From: an uncultured Prevotella sp.
GTDB taxonomy: Bacteria; Bacteroidota; Bacteroidia; Bacteroidales; Bacteroidaceae
DNA length: 64,000 nt
Assembly: GCA_946540435.1 (NCBI GenBank)
Contig: CAMNII010000008.1
Location: 1 to 64,000 of the forward strand
Direction of reading: 5' to 3'
The position numbers were made by a program, and so were the translations under genes. Shown piece by piece: positions 1 to 9,935 of this stretch; the first letter of the stretch is position 1; each line of letters opens with the position of its first letter. The notes below the pieces were generated by a model, which saw only the letters and a program-made list of their open reading frames with translations, made no database searches and was not told the DNA's origin.

Positions 1-32
1 TATACAGGGAATATCAAAGATAAAAGAAAAGT

Positions 33-1088
33 TTACCGGACAGCAATAATTTTCTTCATTACCACGCAGAGCGTATGCAGGCGCAGGTAGTCGGCCGAGA
101 GATACATCAGTCCTCCGAAGGGATTGCCGGTACCCCATGAATTTTTAGCGATATAATAGCGGCGGCCATCCTTGTCGGTGGCGATGCCGATGAGTGCCAT
201 GGCATGGTCGTCGGTGGTGCGCAGTCCTTCGAACGACTGCTGGCGGAGAGCCTGTATGTCGGCCCCTTTGTCAAGCCATAACACGGCCGTTCCTTTCTCG
301 AAGGAGAAGGCGCTGTTGCTGATGTCGCCCTCCCAGCAGACGGGATGCCCGCCATGCAGTGCGTCATCAACGCGGCGCATCAGACTGTCAATAGGCAGGT
401 TGAGGAAGGCAGACCCTTCGCTGTTGTCGGGAGTCTCTAATACGAAGTGTTCATAGAAGGGGTGGTGGGTATAGCTGGTGACGGCTTCGTAGTCATCGGG
501 CAGGCAGACGCTGTGTGCAAACTCCAACGGCGTGTATCTCACTCCGGCCATGAATGCGTTGCGGGGCAGGATGCCGACGGTCTCGTCCATCAGCATGTTG
601 AAGCGCTCGTCGAGCTGACGGAACGACTGGCAGGTGCGTGCCGTCTGCATGGCTTTCGTGCAGAGGGCCTGATAGGATACCTCCTCCATAGGGCCGTAGG
701 AAGCATAGGGCACGATGCCATACTGCATGGACAGCCGGAGCAGCAGTGGTGCCATGCCGCGCAGCTGCAGCCTGTGCCGTCCGCGTGAGAGGTAGTAGTC
801 GGTCAGTTTCTCGCGCATGAGCATGCGGACGGGATAGTGAGGCGAGAGGTTCACCGAGTCGCCCAGCATGAGGCGCTCCGTCTCGATGGTGGCCAGCATG
901 GCATAGGCCCAGCAGGTCTCGCTCCGTCCCTGGTCCTTGACGGGAGTGGTCTTTAGCCTGACCTCGTCGGTGAAGGGGTTTTCCTGTTGGTGGTCGGCAG
1001 GCGTGGCGTGGTGGCATGCCGTCAGCGTCGTCCCGCCAGATATCAGTATCATTCCACCAATGATGACGCGGTATAGCTTGTGTTTCAT
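33..1088 (-). CDS. C1 (papain/bleomycin-hydrolase-like) family cysteine peptidase, putative lipoprotein
   Basis: Motifs VKDQGRSETCWAYA (Cys), DDHAMALIG (His) and AKNSWG (Asn); lipobox-like TLTAC after MKHKLYRVIIGG; start chosen at the internal Met (1088). Confidence 0.75.
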   Translation of the reverse strand: MKHKLYRVIIGGMILISGGTTLTACHHATPADHQQENPFTDEVRLKTTPVKDQGRSETCWAYAMLATIETERLMLGDSVNLSPHYPVRMLMREKLTDYYLSRGRHRLQLRGMAPLLLRLSMQYGIVPYASYGPMEEVSYQALCTKAMQTARTCQSFRQLDERFNMLMDETVGILPRNAFMAGVRYTPLEFAHSVCLPDDYEAVTSYTHHPFYEHFVLETPDNSEGSAFLNLPIDSLMRRVDDALHGGHPVCWEGDISNSAFSFEKGTAVLWLDKGADIQALRQQSFEGLRTTDDHAMALIGIATDKDGRRYYIAKNSWGTGNPFGGLMYLSADYLRLHTLCVVMKKIIAVR

Positions 1089-1113
1089 TCTTTTTCTCCT
1101 TTCCTTGTTATGC

Positions 1114-1755
1114 CTACAGCAGCACGTTCCACACGGCAATGATATGACACACGGAGCCGGCGAGCACGAAGAAGTGGAACACAGTGTGCATGTAGCGCCG
1201 GCGGTTCAGGCTGTAGAACACGGCCCCCGTCAGGTAGCATACTCCTTCGGCGATAATCCAGTTGACGGCGATGAGGCTGACGTTGTCGATGAGTGGTTTG
1301 AAGGCCACGAGCACGCTGAGTCCCATCAGGCAGAAGCAGGCGGTCTCGAGGTGGCTGTGGTCTTCGAGTCGTCGGAAGCTGGCGATGGTTCCTGCCAGTG
1401 CTGCCGCCCAGATGAAGACGAACAGCGCCCACCCCCATGCTCCCTCTTGCCGTAGGGCGACGAGTGTGATGGGCGAATAGGAGCCGGCAATGTGCCAGTA
1501 GATGGCGGCATGGTCCCACTTCCGCAGTTTCTCTTTCCATGTGCTGGCTGCCGGCAGTGCGTGATAGACCGTTGATGCCACATACGACATGAGCATGCCT
1601 ACAAGATAGAGGATGATGCCGAGGGTGGCCCACCCGTTGTGGGCATGCACACACCAGACGAGGAATGCCACCCCCATGCCCACGCCCAGGATGATGCCTG
1701 CGGCGTGCGACCAGGTGTTCCATAGCTCTTCTTTGCGTGTATAGAATTTCTTCAT
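1114..1755 (-). CDS. Hemolysin III / PAQR-family membrane protein
   Basis: ELWNTWSHAAGIILG, STVYHALP, multiple TM segments, final HxxxH region FHFFVLAGSVCHI. Confidence 0.85.
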   Translation of the reverse strand: MKKFYTRKEELWNTWSHAAGIILGVGMGVAFLVWCVHAHNGWATLGIILYLVGMLMSYVASTVYHALPAASTWKEKLRKWDHAAIYWHIAGSYSPITLVALRQEGAWGWALFVFIWAAALAGTIASFRRLEDHSHLETACFCLMGLSVLVAFKPLIDNVSLIAVNWIIAEGVCYLTGAVFYSLNRRRYMHTVFHFFVLAGSVCHIIAVWNVLL

Positions 1756-1843
1756 GTCGGCAGGTTTTTTCCTACTGAAGGGACAGTGGGGTATTTACTA
1801 TAGAAACGGGCAGTGGGTTGTTTCCTACAGAAGTCGGCAGGGG

Positions 1844-2311
1844 CTATTTCCTTCCGAAGTCGGCAGGCACCTCGCCCCATTGCTTGGTCTCCCACTTCAG
1901 CACGGGTGTGGTGACCGGGTGGGTGCGGAGCCATTGCTCGGCCCGTCGGATAATCTGGAAGAGGGGTTCCGTCTGTGGCGTGTGCTCGAGTTTGGTCTTA
2001 CACTGTTTCTTCTTCACCCAGAGGATGGCGTTATAGGAGTCGCTGTAGATGACTTTGTCGCGGATACCCTGATTGTCCATCAGTGCCAGGGCATGGACGA
2101 TGGCGAGGAACTCCCCGATGTTGTTGGTGCCGTGCACCGGTCCGTAGTGGAACACCTGTGCTCCTGTCGCCAGGTCGATGGCCTGATACTCCATGGGGCC
2201 GGGGTTGCCGCTGCATGCCGCATCGACAGCCCATGCGTTGGCTTTCACCTCGATGGGCAGTGGCAACACGGTGTCGTGTCGGTAGTCGGGAGGATTCTGT
2301 TGCGTCACCAT
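1844..2311 (-). CDS. Ribonuclease H-like protein
   Basis: AWAVDAACSGNPGPMEYQ, NNIGEFLAIVHAL, VIYSDSYNAILWV: RNase HI acidic-residue pattern. Confidence 0.75.
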   Translation of the reverse strand: MVTQQNPPDYRHDTVLPLPIEVKANAWAVDAACSGNPGPMEYQAIDLATGAQVFHYGPVHGTNNIGEFLAIVHALALMDNQGIRDKVIYSDSYNAILWVKKKQCKTKLEHTPQTEPLFQIIRRAEQWLRTHPVTTPVLKWETKQWGEVPADFGRK

Positions 2312-2312
2312 A

Positions 2313-2753
2313 CTATTTTATTCTCAGCGTGTATGTACTGCCCTCCCCTTTCCATTGGCTTTCTGAAAAGACGCCAGAGGGCAAGGTGTCTCCGTCCTGT
2401 ATCATGTAGCCTATACGTTCCCAGAGTGGTAAGATGCCGTATTCCATCGGGTTTTCCAACTGTTCGTAAAACCCCCGGTCAACCAGTCCTGCGTCATAGC
2501 TCAACTCGAGTTTTCCCTTCGGTGGGATAATCGTATCCGTAACCTCTCTGCTGAGATAAATATTATGGTATTCATCTTCATAGTCTGGCGTATAGAGCAC
2601 GGATGAGAAGGTCTGCATCTGTTCGGTATAAACTACTTCCAGACTGTCATTGGTATTGTTGTCGATTACAAAGAAGAAAGTCCCAAAGAAATCGCAAGAG
2701 ACTAAAACTGTTATTGCAAACAGTATGGTAGATAGTTTAAATATCTTTTTCAT
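2313..2753 (-). CDS. Hypothetical lipoprotein
   Basis: MKKIFKLSTILFAITVLVSCDFF lipoprotein signal; no family recognised. Confidence 0.55.
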   Translation of the reverse strand: MKKIFKLSTILFAITVLVSCDFFGTFFFVIDNNTNDSLEVVYTEQMQTFSSVLYTPDYEDEYHNIYLSREVTDTIIPPKGKLELSYDAGLVDRGFYEQLENPMEYGILPLWERIGYMIQDGDTLPSGVFSESQWKGEGSTYTLRIK

Positions 2754-2795
2754 ATCGCCTGATGCTATAGATACCTTTTTTATATCGCCTGATGC

Positions 2796-4577
2796 TTACA
2801 TCCTCTCCGGCACTTCGATGCCGAGCAGGGCCATGGCATTGCGGATGACCTTCGCCACGTTGGCGGCCAGGACGAGGCGTGTCTGGCGGGCGTCGTCGCT
2901 CTCGGCATTCAGGATGCTGTAGTCGTGGTAGAACTGGTTGAACTGCTTCGTCAGCTCATAGGTGTAGTTGGCGATGCCGCTTGGCGAGTAGTCCTTGCCG
3001 GCCTGCTCGACAACGGCAGCAAACTCGTTCATCTTCTGGATGAGTTCTATCTCCTTGGCATTGAGGGCCGTCTGGCTGTTCAGTGCGGCAGGAGTGTCCT
3101 GAGCCTTTCGCAGGATGCTCTTGATGCGGGCGTAGGTATACTGGATGAAGGGTCCGGTGTTGCCGTTGAAATCGATGGACTCCTCGGGGTTGAAGAGCAT
3201 GTTCTTGCGGGCGTCGACCTTGAGGATGAAGTATTTCAGTGCCCCCAGGCCTACGACGCGGGCTATCTCGCGGCGTTCCTCCTCGGTCATGTCGTCGAAC
3301 TTACCGAGCTCCATGGAGGTCTGGTAGGCATCGTCGATCATCAGCTGCATCAGGTCGTCGGCATCGACGACGGTGCCCTCGCGGCTCTTCATCTTGCCGT
3401 TGGGCAGTTCCACCATGCCGTAGGAGAAGTGGGTCAGTTCCTTGCCCCACTTGAAGCCGAGGCGGTCGAGCAGGATGGAGAGCACCTGGAAGTGGTAGTT
3501 CTGCTCGTTGCCCACGACGTAGATCATCTTGTCGATGGGGTAGTCCTGGAAGCGCATCTCGGCGGTGCCGATGTCCTGGGTCATATAGACGCTGGTGCCG
3601 TCGGAGCGCAGCAGCAGCTTCTGGTCGAGGCCGTCGGCGGTGAGGTCAGCCCATACGCTGCCGTCGTCCTTGCGGAAGAAGAGGCCTTTCTCGAGACCTT
3701 CCTCCACCTTGGCCTTTCCGCGCAGGTAGGTCTGACTCTCGTAGTATATCTTGTCGAACGAGACACCCATCATCTTGTAGGTCTCATCGAAGCCGGCATA
3801 GACCCAGCTGTTCATCTTTTCCCAGAGGTCGCGCACTTCCTTGTCGCCCTGTTCCCAGCGCACGAGCATGTCGTGGGCTTCCTTGATGAGGGGTGCCTCT
3901 TGCTTGGCCTGCTCCTCGTCCATGCCCTGGGCGACGAGCTCTTTCACCTCTTCGCGGTAGTGCTTGTCGAAGGCTACATAGTAGTCGCCGATGAGGTGGT
4001 CGCCCTTCTTGCCTGCTGTCTCGGGTGTCTCGCCGTTGCCCCATTTCTGCCAGGCGAGCATCGACTTGCAGATGTGTATGCCGCGGTCGTTGACGATATT
4101 CGTCTTGACGACGCGGTTGCCGTTGGCCTCCATGATTTTGGCCAGCGACCAGCCGAGCAGGTTGTTGCGCACGTGACCGAGGTGGAGGGGTTTGTTGGTG
4201 TTGGGCGAGGAGTATTCAATCATGACGAGGGGAGAGCCTTCGCCGGCAGCCTTGTAGCCGAAGGTGGGGTTGGCGTCGATGGCGGCCAGCAGCTGTGCCC
4301 ATGCCTTTGCAGAGACGACGATGTTAAGGAAGCCCTTCACCACGTTGAAGGTGCTCACGGCCTCGCAGTGGTCCTGCAGATACTGTCCGATCTCCTGGGC
4401 GGTAGCCTCGGGAGCCTTGCGCGCCATCTTCACGAAGGGGAAGACGACGAGCGTGAGGTGTCCTTCGAATTCGCTGCGTGTCTTCTGCAGCTGTATCATT
4501 TTCTCAGGCACTTCCTGCCCGTAGAGTTCTTTGACGGCAGCCTTGACGCTGTCGGTAATCATATTTTCTATATTCAT
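2796..4577 (-). CDS. argS: Arginyl-tRNA synthetase
   Basis: YSSPNTNKPLHLGHVRNN, GMVELPNGKMKSREGTVVDADDL, C-terminal DALR-like region; start at MNIENMI. Confidence 0.97.
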   Translation of the reverse strand: MNIENMITDSVKAAVKELYGQEVPEKMIQLQKTRSEFEGHLTLVVFPFVKMARKAPEATAQEIGQYLQDHCEAVSTFNVVKGFLNIVVSAKAWAQLLAAIDANPTFGYKAAGEGSPLVMIEYSSPNTNKPLHLGHVRNNLLGWSLAKIMEANGNRVVKTNIVNDRGIHICKSMLAWQKWGNGETPETAGKKGDHLIGDYYVAFDKHYREEVKELVAQGMDEEQAKQEAPLIKEAHDMLVRWEQGDKEVRDLWEKMNSWVYAGFDETYKMMGVSFDKIYYESQTYLRGKAKVEEGLEKGLFFRKDDGSVWADLTADGLDQKLLLRSDGTSVYMTQDIGTAEMRFQDYPIDKMIYVVGNEQNYHFQVLSILLDRLGFKWGKELTHFSYGMVELPNGKMKSREGTVVDADDLMQLMIDDAYQTSMELGKFDDMTEEERREIARVVGLGALKYFILKVDARKNMLFNPEESIDFNGNTGPFIQYTYARIKSILRKAQDTPAALNSQTALNAKEIELIQKMNEFAAVVEQAGKDYSPSGIANYTYELTKQFNQFYHDYSILNAESDDARQTRLVLAANVAKVIRNAMALLGIEVPERM

Positions 4578-4606
4578 ATCTTGTGTTTTATATATTCTCA
4601 AAAACC

Positions 4607-4785
4607 AAACGACTAAACCACCAAACCACCAAACAACTAAACGACCAAACGACTAAACCACCAAACGACCAACCCCCCAAACGACCAAACGACCAAACCA
4701 CCAACCCCCCAAACGACTAAACGACTAAACCCCCAAACAACTAAACCACCAAACGACTAAACAACCAAACAACCAAACAGTGTTG
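4607..4785. repeat. Degenerate short tandem repeat (CCAAACGACTAAAC / CCACCAAAC words)
   Basis: Direct reading of 4607-4785; overlaps the miaB 3' end. Confidence 0.9.
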
Positions 4786-6106
4786 CAGAGGTAGAACCCG
4801 TGATGCGTACGCGGAGGAGGTCGCCCACATGGGCGTTGCCCTTGTCGAAGACCACCATCTTACCCTGTTCGGTACGGCCGCACATCTGTTCGCGGCTGCG
4901 CTTGCTGTAGCCTTCGACAAGGATTTCGAAGGTCTTCCCCTCATCGCGTTTGTTGGCGATGGCCGACATCTCGGTCTGTAGCTGGATAAGCTCGTTCAGC
5001 CGGCGAATCTTCTCCTCCTCGGGCACATTGTCGGGGAGGTGCTTCGAGGCGTAGGTGCCCGGACGCTCGGAGTATTTGAACATGAACGCCGAGTCGTAGC
5101 CCACCTCGCGCATCAGGCTCAGCGACAGCTGGTGGTCTTCCTCCGTCTCGTCGTGGTAGCCCACGAAGATGTCGGTGGACAGGCCGCAGTCGGGGATGAT
5201 GCGGCGGATGGCAGCCACACGGTCGAGGTACCACTCTCGGGTGTACTTGCGGTTCATCAGCTTCAGGATCTTGTCAGAGCCCGACTGCACGGGCAGGTGG
5301 ATCTGCCGGCATACGTTCGGCTCTTCGGCGATGACGTGCAGCGTCTCGTCGCTCATATCTTTCGGATGACTCGTCGTAAAGCGCACACGCATCGACGGCG
5401 CCTCACGGGCCACGCGGCGGAGCAGCTCAGGGAAGGCGATGTCGCCACAACGGTAGCTGTTCACGTTCTGTCCGAGCAGCGTCACCTCTTTATATCCTCT
5501 GTCGCGCAGGTCGCGCACCTCGCGGAGGATGCTCTCCACGTCGCGGCTGCGCTCCCGTCCGCGGGTATAGGGCACGATGCAGTAGTGGCAGAAGTTGTTG
5601 CATCCGCGCATGATGCTCACATAGCCGCTCAGCCGGTTGCCGGCCACACGCCGCGGCACGATGTCGCGATAGGTCTCTGTCGTCGAGAGCTCCACGTTGA
5701 TGGCCTTGCCGCCCGCCTCCACCTCCAGGATGAGGTCGGGCAGGTCGAGATAGGCATCAGGACCGACGACGAGGTCGGCATGATGGTGTTCGATGAGGTC
5801 CTCCTTCACACGCTCGGCCATGCAGCCCAGCACACCGATGATCAGGCCGCCGGGGACACCCTCATGACTTCCGTCTGAGGCGCCTGCCGCACGCTTCTTC
5901 CGCAATGCGTTGAGCTCGGCCAGACGATGATAGATCTTGTTCTCGGCATTCTCACGCACCGAGCAGGTGTTCAGAAACACGGCGTCAGCCTCCTCCACAC
6001 TGTCGCATGGCTCATAGCCCGCCATCTGCATCACCGACGCAACGACCTCTGAGTCAGCCACATTCATCTGGCAACCGTAAGTCTCGATAAAAAGCTTCTT
6101 TTCCAT
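4757..6106 (-). CDS. miaB: tRNA-2-methylthio-N6-dimethylallyladenosine synthase
   Basis: MEKKLFIETYGCQMNVADSE, radical-SAM RGCNNFCHYCIVPYTRGRERSR, TRAM-like C-terminus. Confidence 0.95.
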   Translation of the reverse strand: MEKKLFIETYGCQMNVADSEVVASVMQMAGYEPCDSVEEADAVFLNTCSVRENAENKIYHRLAELNALRKKRAAGASDGSHEGVPGGLIIGVLGCMAERVKEDLIEHHHADLVVGPDAYLDLPDLILEVEAGGKAINVELSTTETYRDIVPRRVAGNRLSGYVSIMRGCNNFCHYCIVPYTRGRERSRDVESILREVRDLRDRGYKEVTLLGQNVNSYRCGDIAFPELLRRVAREAPSMRVRFTTSHPKDMSDETLHVIAEEPNVCRQIHLPVQSGSDKILKLMNRKYTREWYLDRVAAIRRIIPDCGLSTDIFVGYHDETEEDHQLSLSLMREVGYDSAFMFKYSERPGTYASKHLPDNVPEEEKIRRLNELIQLQTEMSAIANKRDEGKTFEILVEGYSKRSREQMCGRTEQGKMVVFDKGNAHVGDLLRVRITGSTSATLFGCLVV

Positions 6107-6301
6107 TCTGACTGCAAAATTACTGCAAAAAATCGAGCCTACGAAATGATTGGTCAGAATTTTGCACCATCAACGGCGATTATTGCCTTTTATAATTAAA
6201 TAATTGTAATTTTTTGACGTTTATAGCAATGCTATGACAGAAAATGTGTATCTTTGTGCCCGCTTTTTGAAAACAGCAGAACTAACAAATAAAAGAACAT
6301 A

Positions 6302-6907
6302 ATGGACAAAGTAAGCTACGCATTAGGCCTCGGAATAGGACGCCAACTCTGCGACATGGGCGCACAGGAACTGAATATCGACGACTTCGCCACAGCCATC
6401 AAGGACATCGTCGCAGGACGACAGCCACAGATAGGCAACAGCGAGGCACAGCAACTCGTGCAGAACTTCTTCGCAGAACAGGAAAAGAAACAGCGCGCAG
6501 CAGCTGCAGAACGCTTCAAGACAACCAAGGAAGAGGGCGAACGCTACCTCGCCGACAATGCCAAGAAAGAAGGCATCATCACCACCAAGAGCGGACTGCA
6601 GTACCAGGTCATCCGCCAGGGCAACGGACGAAGCCCGAAAGCCACCGACCAAGTGAAATGCCACTACGAAGGCATGCTCATCGACGGCACCCTCTTCGAC
6701 AGCAGCATACAGCGCGGCGAACCCGCCACCTTCCCGCTCAACGGCGTCATCGCTGGATGGACAGAAGGACTGCAGCTCATGCAGGAAGGCGGCAAATACC
6801 GCTTCTTCATCCCCTACCACCTCGGATACGGAGAACACGGCGCCGGCAGCAGCATACCTCCCTTCGCAGCCCTCGTCTTCGACGTAGAACTGCTCGAGGT
6901 TCTCTAA
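6302..6907 (+). CDS. FKBP-type peptidyl-prolyl cis-trans isomerase
   Basis: GLQYQVIRQGNG..., YEGMLIDGTLFDSS, VIAGWTEGLQLM, FDVELLEV. Confidence 0.92.
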   Translation: MDKVSYALGLGIGRQLCDMGAQELNIDDFATAIKDIVAGRQPQIGNSEAQQLVQNFFAEQEKKQRAAAAERFKTTKEEGERYLADNAKKEGIITTKSGLQYQVIRQGNGRSPKATDQVKCHYEGMLIDGTLFDSSIQRGEPATFPLNGVIAGWTEGLQLMQEGGKYRFFIPYHLGYGEHGAGSSIPPFAALVFDVELLEVL

Positions 6908-6993
6908 TTTCTAGGAAATCCTAGGAAGTCCTAGGAAATCCTAAGCCCCTAAAGAAACAACAACCAAAAAAATTATAAACCCAAAAAAGCAAA

Positions 6994-7863
6994 ATGAAAA
7001 AGTTAGTTTACGTGGCCATCCTGGCCATCACGGCAGCAGCCTTCTCAACAAGCTGCAACCAGGCTCCCAAAGCCAACCTCAAGACAGATGTAGACACCAT
7101 GAGCTATGCCTTCGGCGTAGCACAGGCACAGCAGGTACAGGACTACTTCCAGTACCAGGGCATCGACTCCGCCTACCTCGGCGCATTCATCAAAGGTCTC
7201 ACCGAAGGCGCTAACGCTGGCGACGACAAGCGACAGACCGCCTACTACGCAGGTGTGCAAATCGGACAGCAGATCGCACGCCAGTGGGTGAAAGGACTCA
7301 ACGGCGAAATCTTCGGCGACGACTCCACACAGACCGTTTCTCTGAAGAACATCCTCGCAGGATTCGTTGACGGCGCAAAGAAAGACACCACCTACATGAC
7401 AGGCACGGCAGCACAGATGGAATACCAGCGCCTCATGCCCGAAATCAAAAAGGCCTTCAGCGAGAAACGCTATGCCGAGAACCGCGAAGCAGGTGAGAAA
7501 TTCCTCGCCGAGAACGCCAAGAAAGAAGGCGTCGTCACGCTCCCCAGCGGACTCCAGTACAAAGTCATCACAGAAGGTAAGGGTGCCATGCCCGCCGACA
7601 CCTCTCTCGTCGAAGTGAACTACGAGGGACGCCTCCTCGACGGCACCGTCTTCGACAGCTCCTACGAGCGCAAGCAGCCCGCCAAGATGCGCGCCAACCA
7701 GGTCATCAAAGGATGGACCGAAGCTCTCGTACACATGCCCGTAGGTTCAAAGTGGGAACTCTACATCCCGCAGGAACTCGCCTATGGCGACCGCGACATG
7801 GGTAACATCAAACCCTTCTCCGCTCTCGTCTTCACCGTCGAACTCCTCGGCATCGAGAAATAA
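6994..7863 (+). CDS. FKBP-type peptidyl-prolyl cis-trans isomerase, lipoprotein
   Basis: Lipoprotein signal AAAFSTSCNQ; GLQYKVITEGKG, GTVFDSSYERKQ, FTVELLGIEK. Confidence 0.92.
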   Translation: MKKLVYVAILAITAAAFSTSCNQAPKANLKTDVDTMSYAFGVAQAQQVQDYFQYQGIDSAYLGAFIKGLTEGANAGDDKRQTAYYAGVQIGQQIARQWVKGLNGEIFGDDSTQTVSLKNILAGFVDGAKKDTTYMTGTAAQMEYQRLMPEIKKAFSEKRYAENREAGEKFLAENAKKEGVVTLPSGLQYKVITEGKGAMPADTSLVEVNYEGRLLDGTVFDSSYERKQPAKMRANQVIKGWTEALVHMPVGSKWELYIPQELAYGDRDMGNIKPFSALVFTVELLGIEK

Positions 7864-7890
7864 ACGCCTACGACAGAGAACAAAAGACAG

Positions 7891-7929
7891 CAACCCCTGC
7901 CCACCACACACCATGAGGGGCAGGGGTTG
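7891..7929 (+). terminator. Strong hairpin between FKBP genes 2 and 3
   Basis: CAACCCCTGCCC ... GGGCAGGGGTTG followed by TTCTTT. Confidence 0.7.
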
Positions 7930-7970
7930 TTCTTTACCCCCGAGAACAACAGCATTAACAACAAGACAAC

Positions 7971-8879
7971 ATGAAAAAAATACTCTTCATCGCCATCGCA
8001 CTGCTCTGCAGCGCTGCTTTCTGCCCTGCCAGCGCCGACAAGAAAAAAGACAAAAAGAAAAAACAAGCCAAGGTAACGGCCATCAGCAAACCCGTCAAAC
8101 TCGTCACCTCACGCGACTCTCTCAGCTACGCAGCAGGATACGCCGCCGTTGACGGACTCATACCCTTCATACAGCGACAGTACCAGGTAGACACCACCTA
8201 CATGGCTCAGTTCGTGGAAGGATTCAAAAGCGCCATCAGCAAGACCAACGACCCCGAATTCCGCGCATACGGAACAGGACAGATCATCGCCGACCTCTTC
8301 AACAGCCGCATTCTGCCGGGAACAGCAAGCCAATACGCCGACACTCCCGACTCACTCAACGCACAACTCTTCACACAGGCATTCATCGCTGCCATAGAAC
8401 GCGACACCACCTTCTTCAATATGGCCAGCGCACAGGAACTCGCACGCACACGAAGCCAGGAAATCAAAGAAGAGAAAGACGCTGCATACCGCATCAGCAA
8501 CACACAGTGGCTCGTGGCTAACCGCGAACAGGAAGGCGTCGTCACACTGCCCAGCGGACTACAGTACAAGGTCATCACAGAAGGAAAAGGTGAAAAGCCA
8601 ACCGACAAAGACCGCGTAACCGTGAAATACGAAGGACGACTCATCGACGGCACCGTCTTCGACAGCTCCTACCAGCGCGACCCGCAGACGACCTCCTTCC
8701 GCGTCAACCAGGTCATCAAAGGATGGACCGAGGCTCTCTGCTTGATGCCCGTGGGATCTAAATGGGAACTCTATATCCCGCAAGACCTCGCATACGGCGC
8801 ACGCCAGCAGGGACAGATCATCAAGCCCTACTCCACACTCATCTTCACCGTCGAACTCGTCAGCATCGATAAGCAATGA
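7971..8879 (+). CDS. FKBP-type peptidyl-prolyl cis-trans isomerase, secreted
   Basis: Signal peptide; GLQYKVITEGKGEKPTDKDRVTVKYEGRLIDGTVFDSS. Confidence 0.92.
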   Translation: MKKILFIAIALLCSAAFCPASADKKKDKKKKQAKVTAISKPVKLVTSRDSLSYAAGYAAVDGLIPFIQRQYQVDTTYMAQFVEGFKSAISKTNDPEFRAYGTGQIIADLFNSRILPGTASQYADTPDSLNAQLFTQAFIAAIERDTTFFNMASAQELARTRSQEIKEEKDAAYRISNTQWLVANREQEGVVTLPSGLQYKVITEGKGEKPTDKDRVTVKYEGRLIDGTVFDSSYQRDPQTTSFRVNQVIKGWTEALCLMPVGSKWELYIPQDLAYGARQQGQIIKPYSTLIFTVELVSIDKQ

Positions 8880-8920
8880 CGAGTTGACGGCTCAACTTTC
8901 GCAAGTATGAGGAACGTCCT

Positions 8921-9590
8921 GTACCTAAGGAGTCAAGGGGCCAAGGAGTGGCCCCGCATAGAGGGAAAAACTCCTAAACTCCCAAACTCCTTAGAACAAC
9001 AACAAATCACTAAGGAGTAAAGGAGTAAAGGAGTGGCTGCGCACAGAGGGAAAAAACTCCCCAACTCCTAAACTCCTTAGAACAACAACAAATCACTAAG
9101 GAGTAAAGGAGTAAAGGAGTGGCCCCGCTAGAAAAACTCCCCAACTCCTAAACTCCTTAGAATAATAACAAATGCTATGGACTCAAAGGACTGTCCCGTA
9201 AGTCCCGAATGTCCGTAGACAAAACCCCTAAGGAGTCAAGGAGCCAAGGAGTGGCCCCGCCAGAAAAACTCCCCAACTCCTAAACTCCTTAGAATAATAA
9301 CAAATGCTATGGACTCAAAGGACTGTCCCGTAAGTCCCGAATGTCCGTAGACAAAACCCCTAAGGAGTCAAGGAGCCAAGGAGTGGCCCCGCCAGAAAAA
9401 CTCCCCAACTCCTAAACTCCTTAGAATAATAACAAATGCTATGGACTCAAAGGACTGTCCCGTAAGTCCCGAAAGCCCGTAGACAAAACCCCTAAGGAGT
9501 CAAGGAGCCAAGGAGTAGCCCCGCATAGAGGGAAAAACTCCTAAACTCCTAAACTCCTTAGAATAATAACAAATTCTACGGACTCAAAGG
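8921..9590. repeat. Tandem and nested palindromic repeat array (units ~86 and ~132 bp)
   Basis: CAAATGCTATGGACTCAAAGGACT... starts at 9169, 9301 and 9433 (period 132) with a variant at 9570; CTAAGGAGTAAAGGAGT pairs with ACTCCTAAACTCCTTAG. Confidence 0.93.
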
Positions 9591-9619
9591 GCGACGCATA
9601 TTACCACAACATACCACAA

Positions 9620-9650
9620 CAGGAGACTTTCCGCTTTGGGAAGTCTCCTG
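9620..9650 (+). terminator. Rho-independent-like terminator after the FKBP/repeat region
   Basis: CAGGAGACTTTCC-GCTTT-GGGAAGTCTCCTG then CTGTTTTC. Confidence 0.7.
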
Positions 9651-9935
9651 CTGTTTTCTATCGTAATTCAAATATCACAAGTGCTGCCGGGCAGCCCGAA
9701 CCAAAGGTCGCTTTTTACCGGACACCAATACAAACCTGTCAAGAAAACTGACATTTTTTAACACTTCCCTACCTCTCGTTCCAGACGAAAAACAGGGTTG
9801 TTTTTGACAAAATGTACACTTTAAGTTGCCAAAACCAAGCTTCGGCAACCCCGAAAATAAGACTTTTTCACCTGAAAAGTAAGTTTCGAGCACAACAAAA
9901 CTAAGGAATGGCTGACCAAAATCGCCTGTTTTGCC

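Noticed and set aside
1754-1870. Three imperfect GTCGGCAGG...TTTCCTAC-GAAG copies between the hemolysin III and RNase H genes
   Set aside because: Real but short and degenerate; a minor local tandem repeat with no further support.
2925-4616. 563-aa plus-strand ORF
   Set aside because: Exact antisense of argS with low-complexity Val/Leu/Gly/Asp translation; a high-GC shadow ORF.
6900-6945. GAAATCCTAG tandem words after the first FKBP gene
   Set aside because: Short palindromic tract, too small to separate from a simple terminator or chance.
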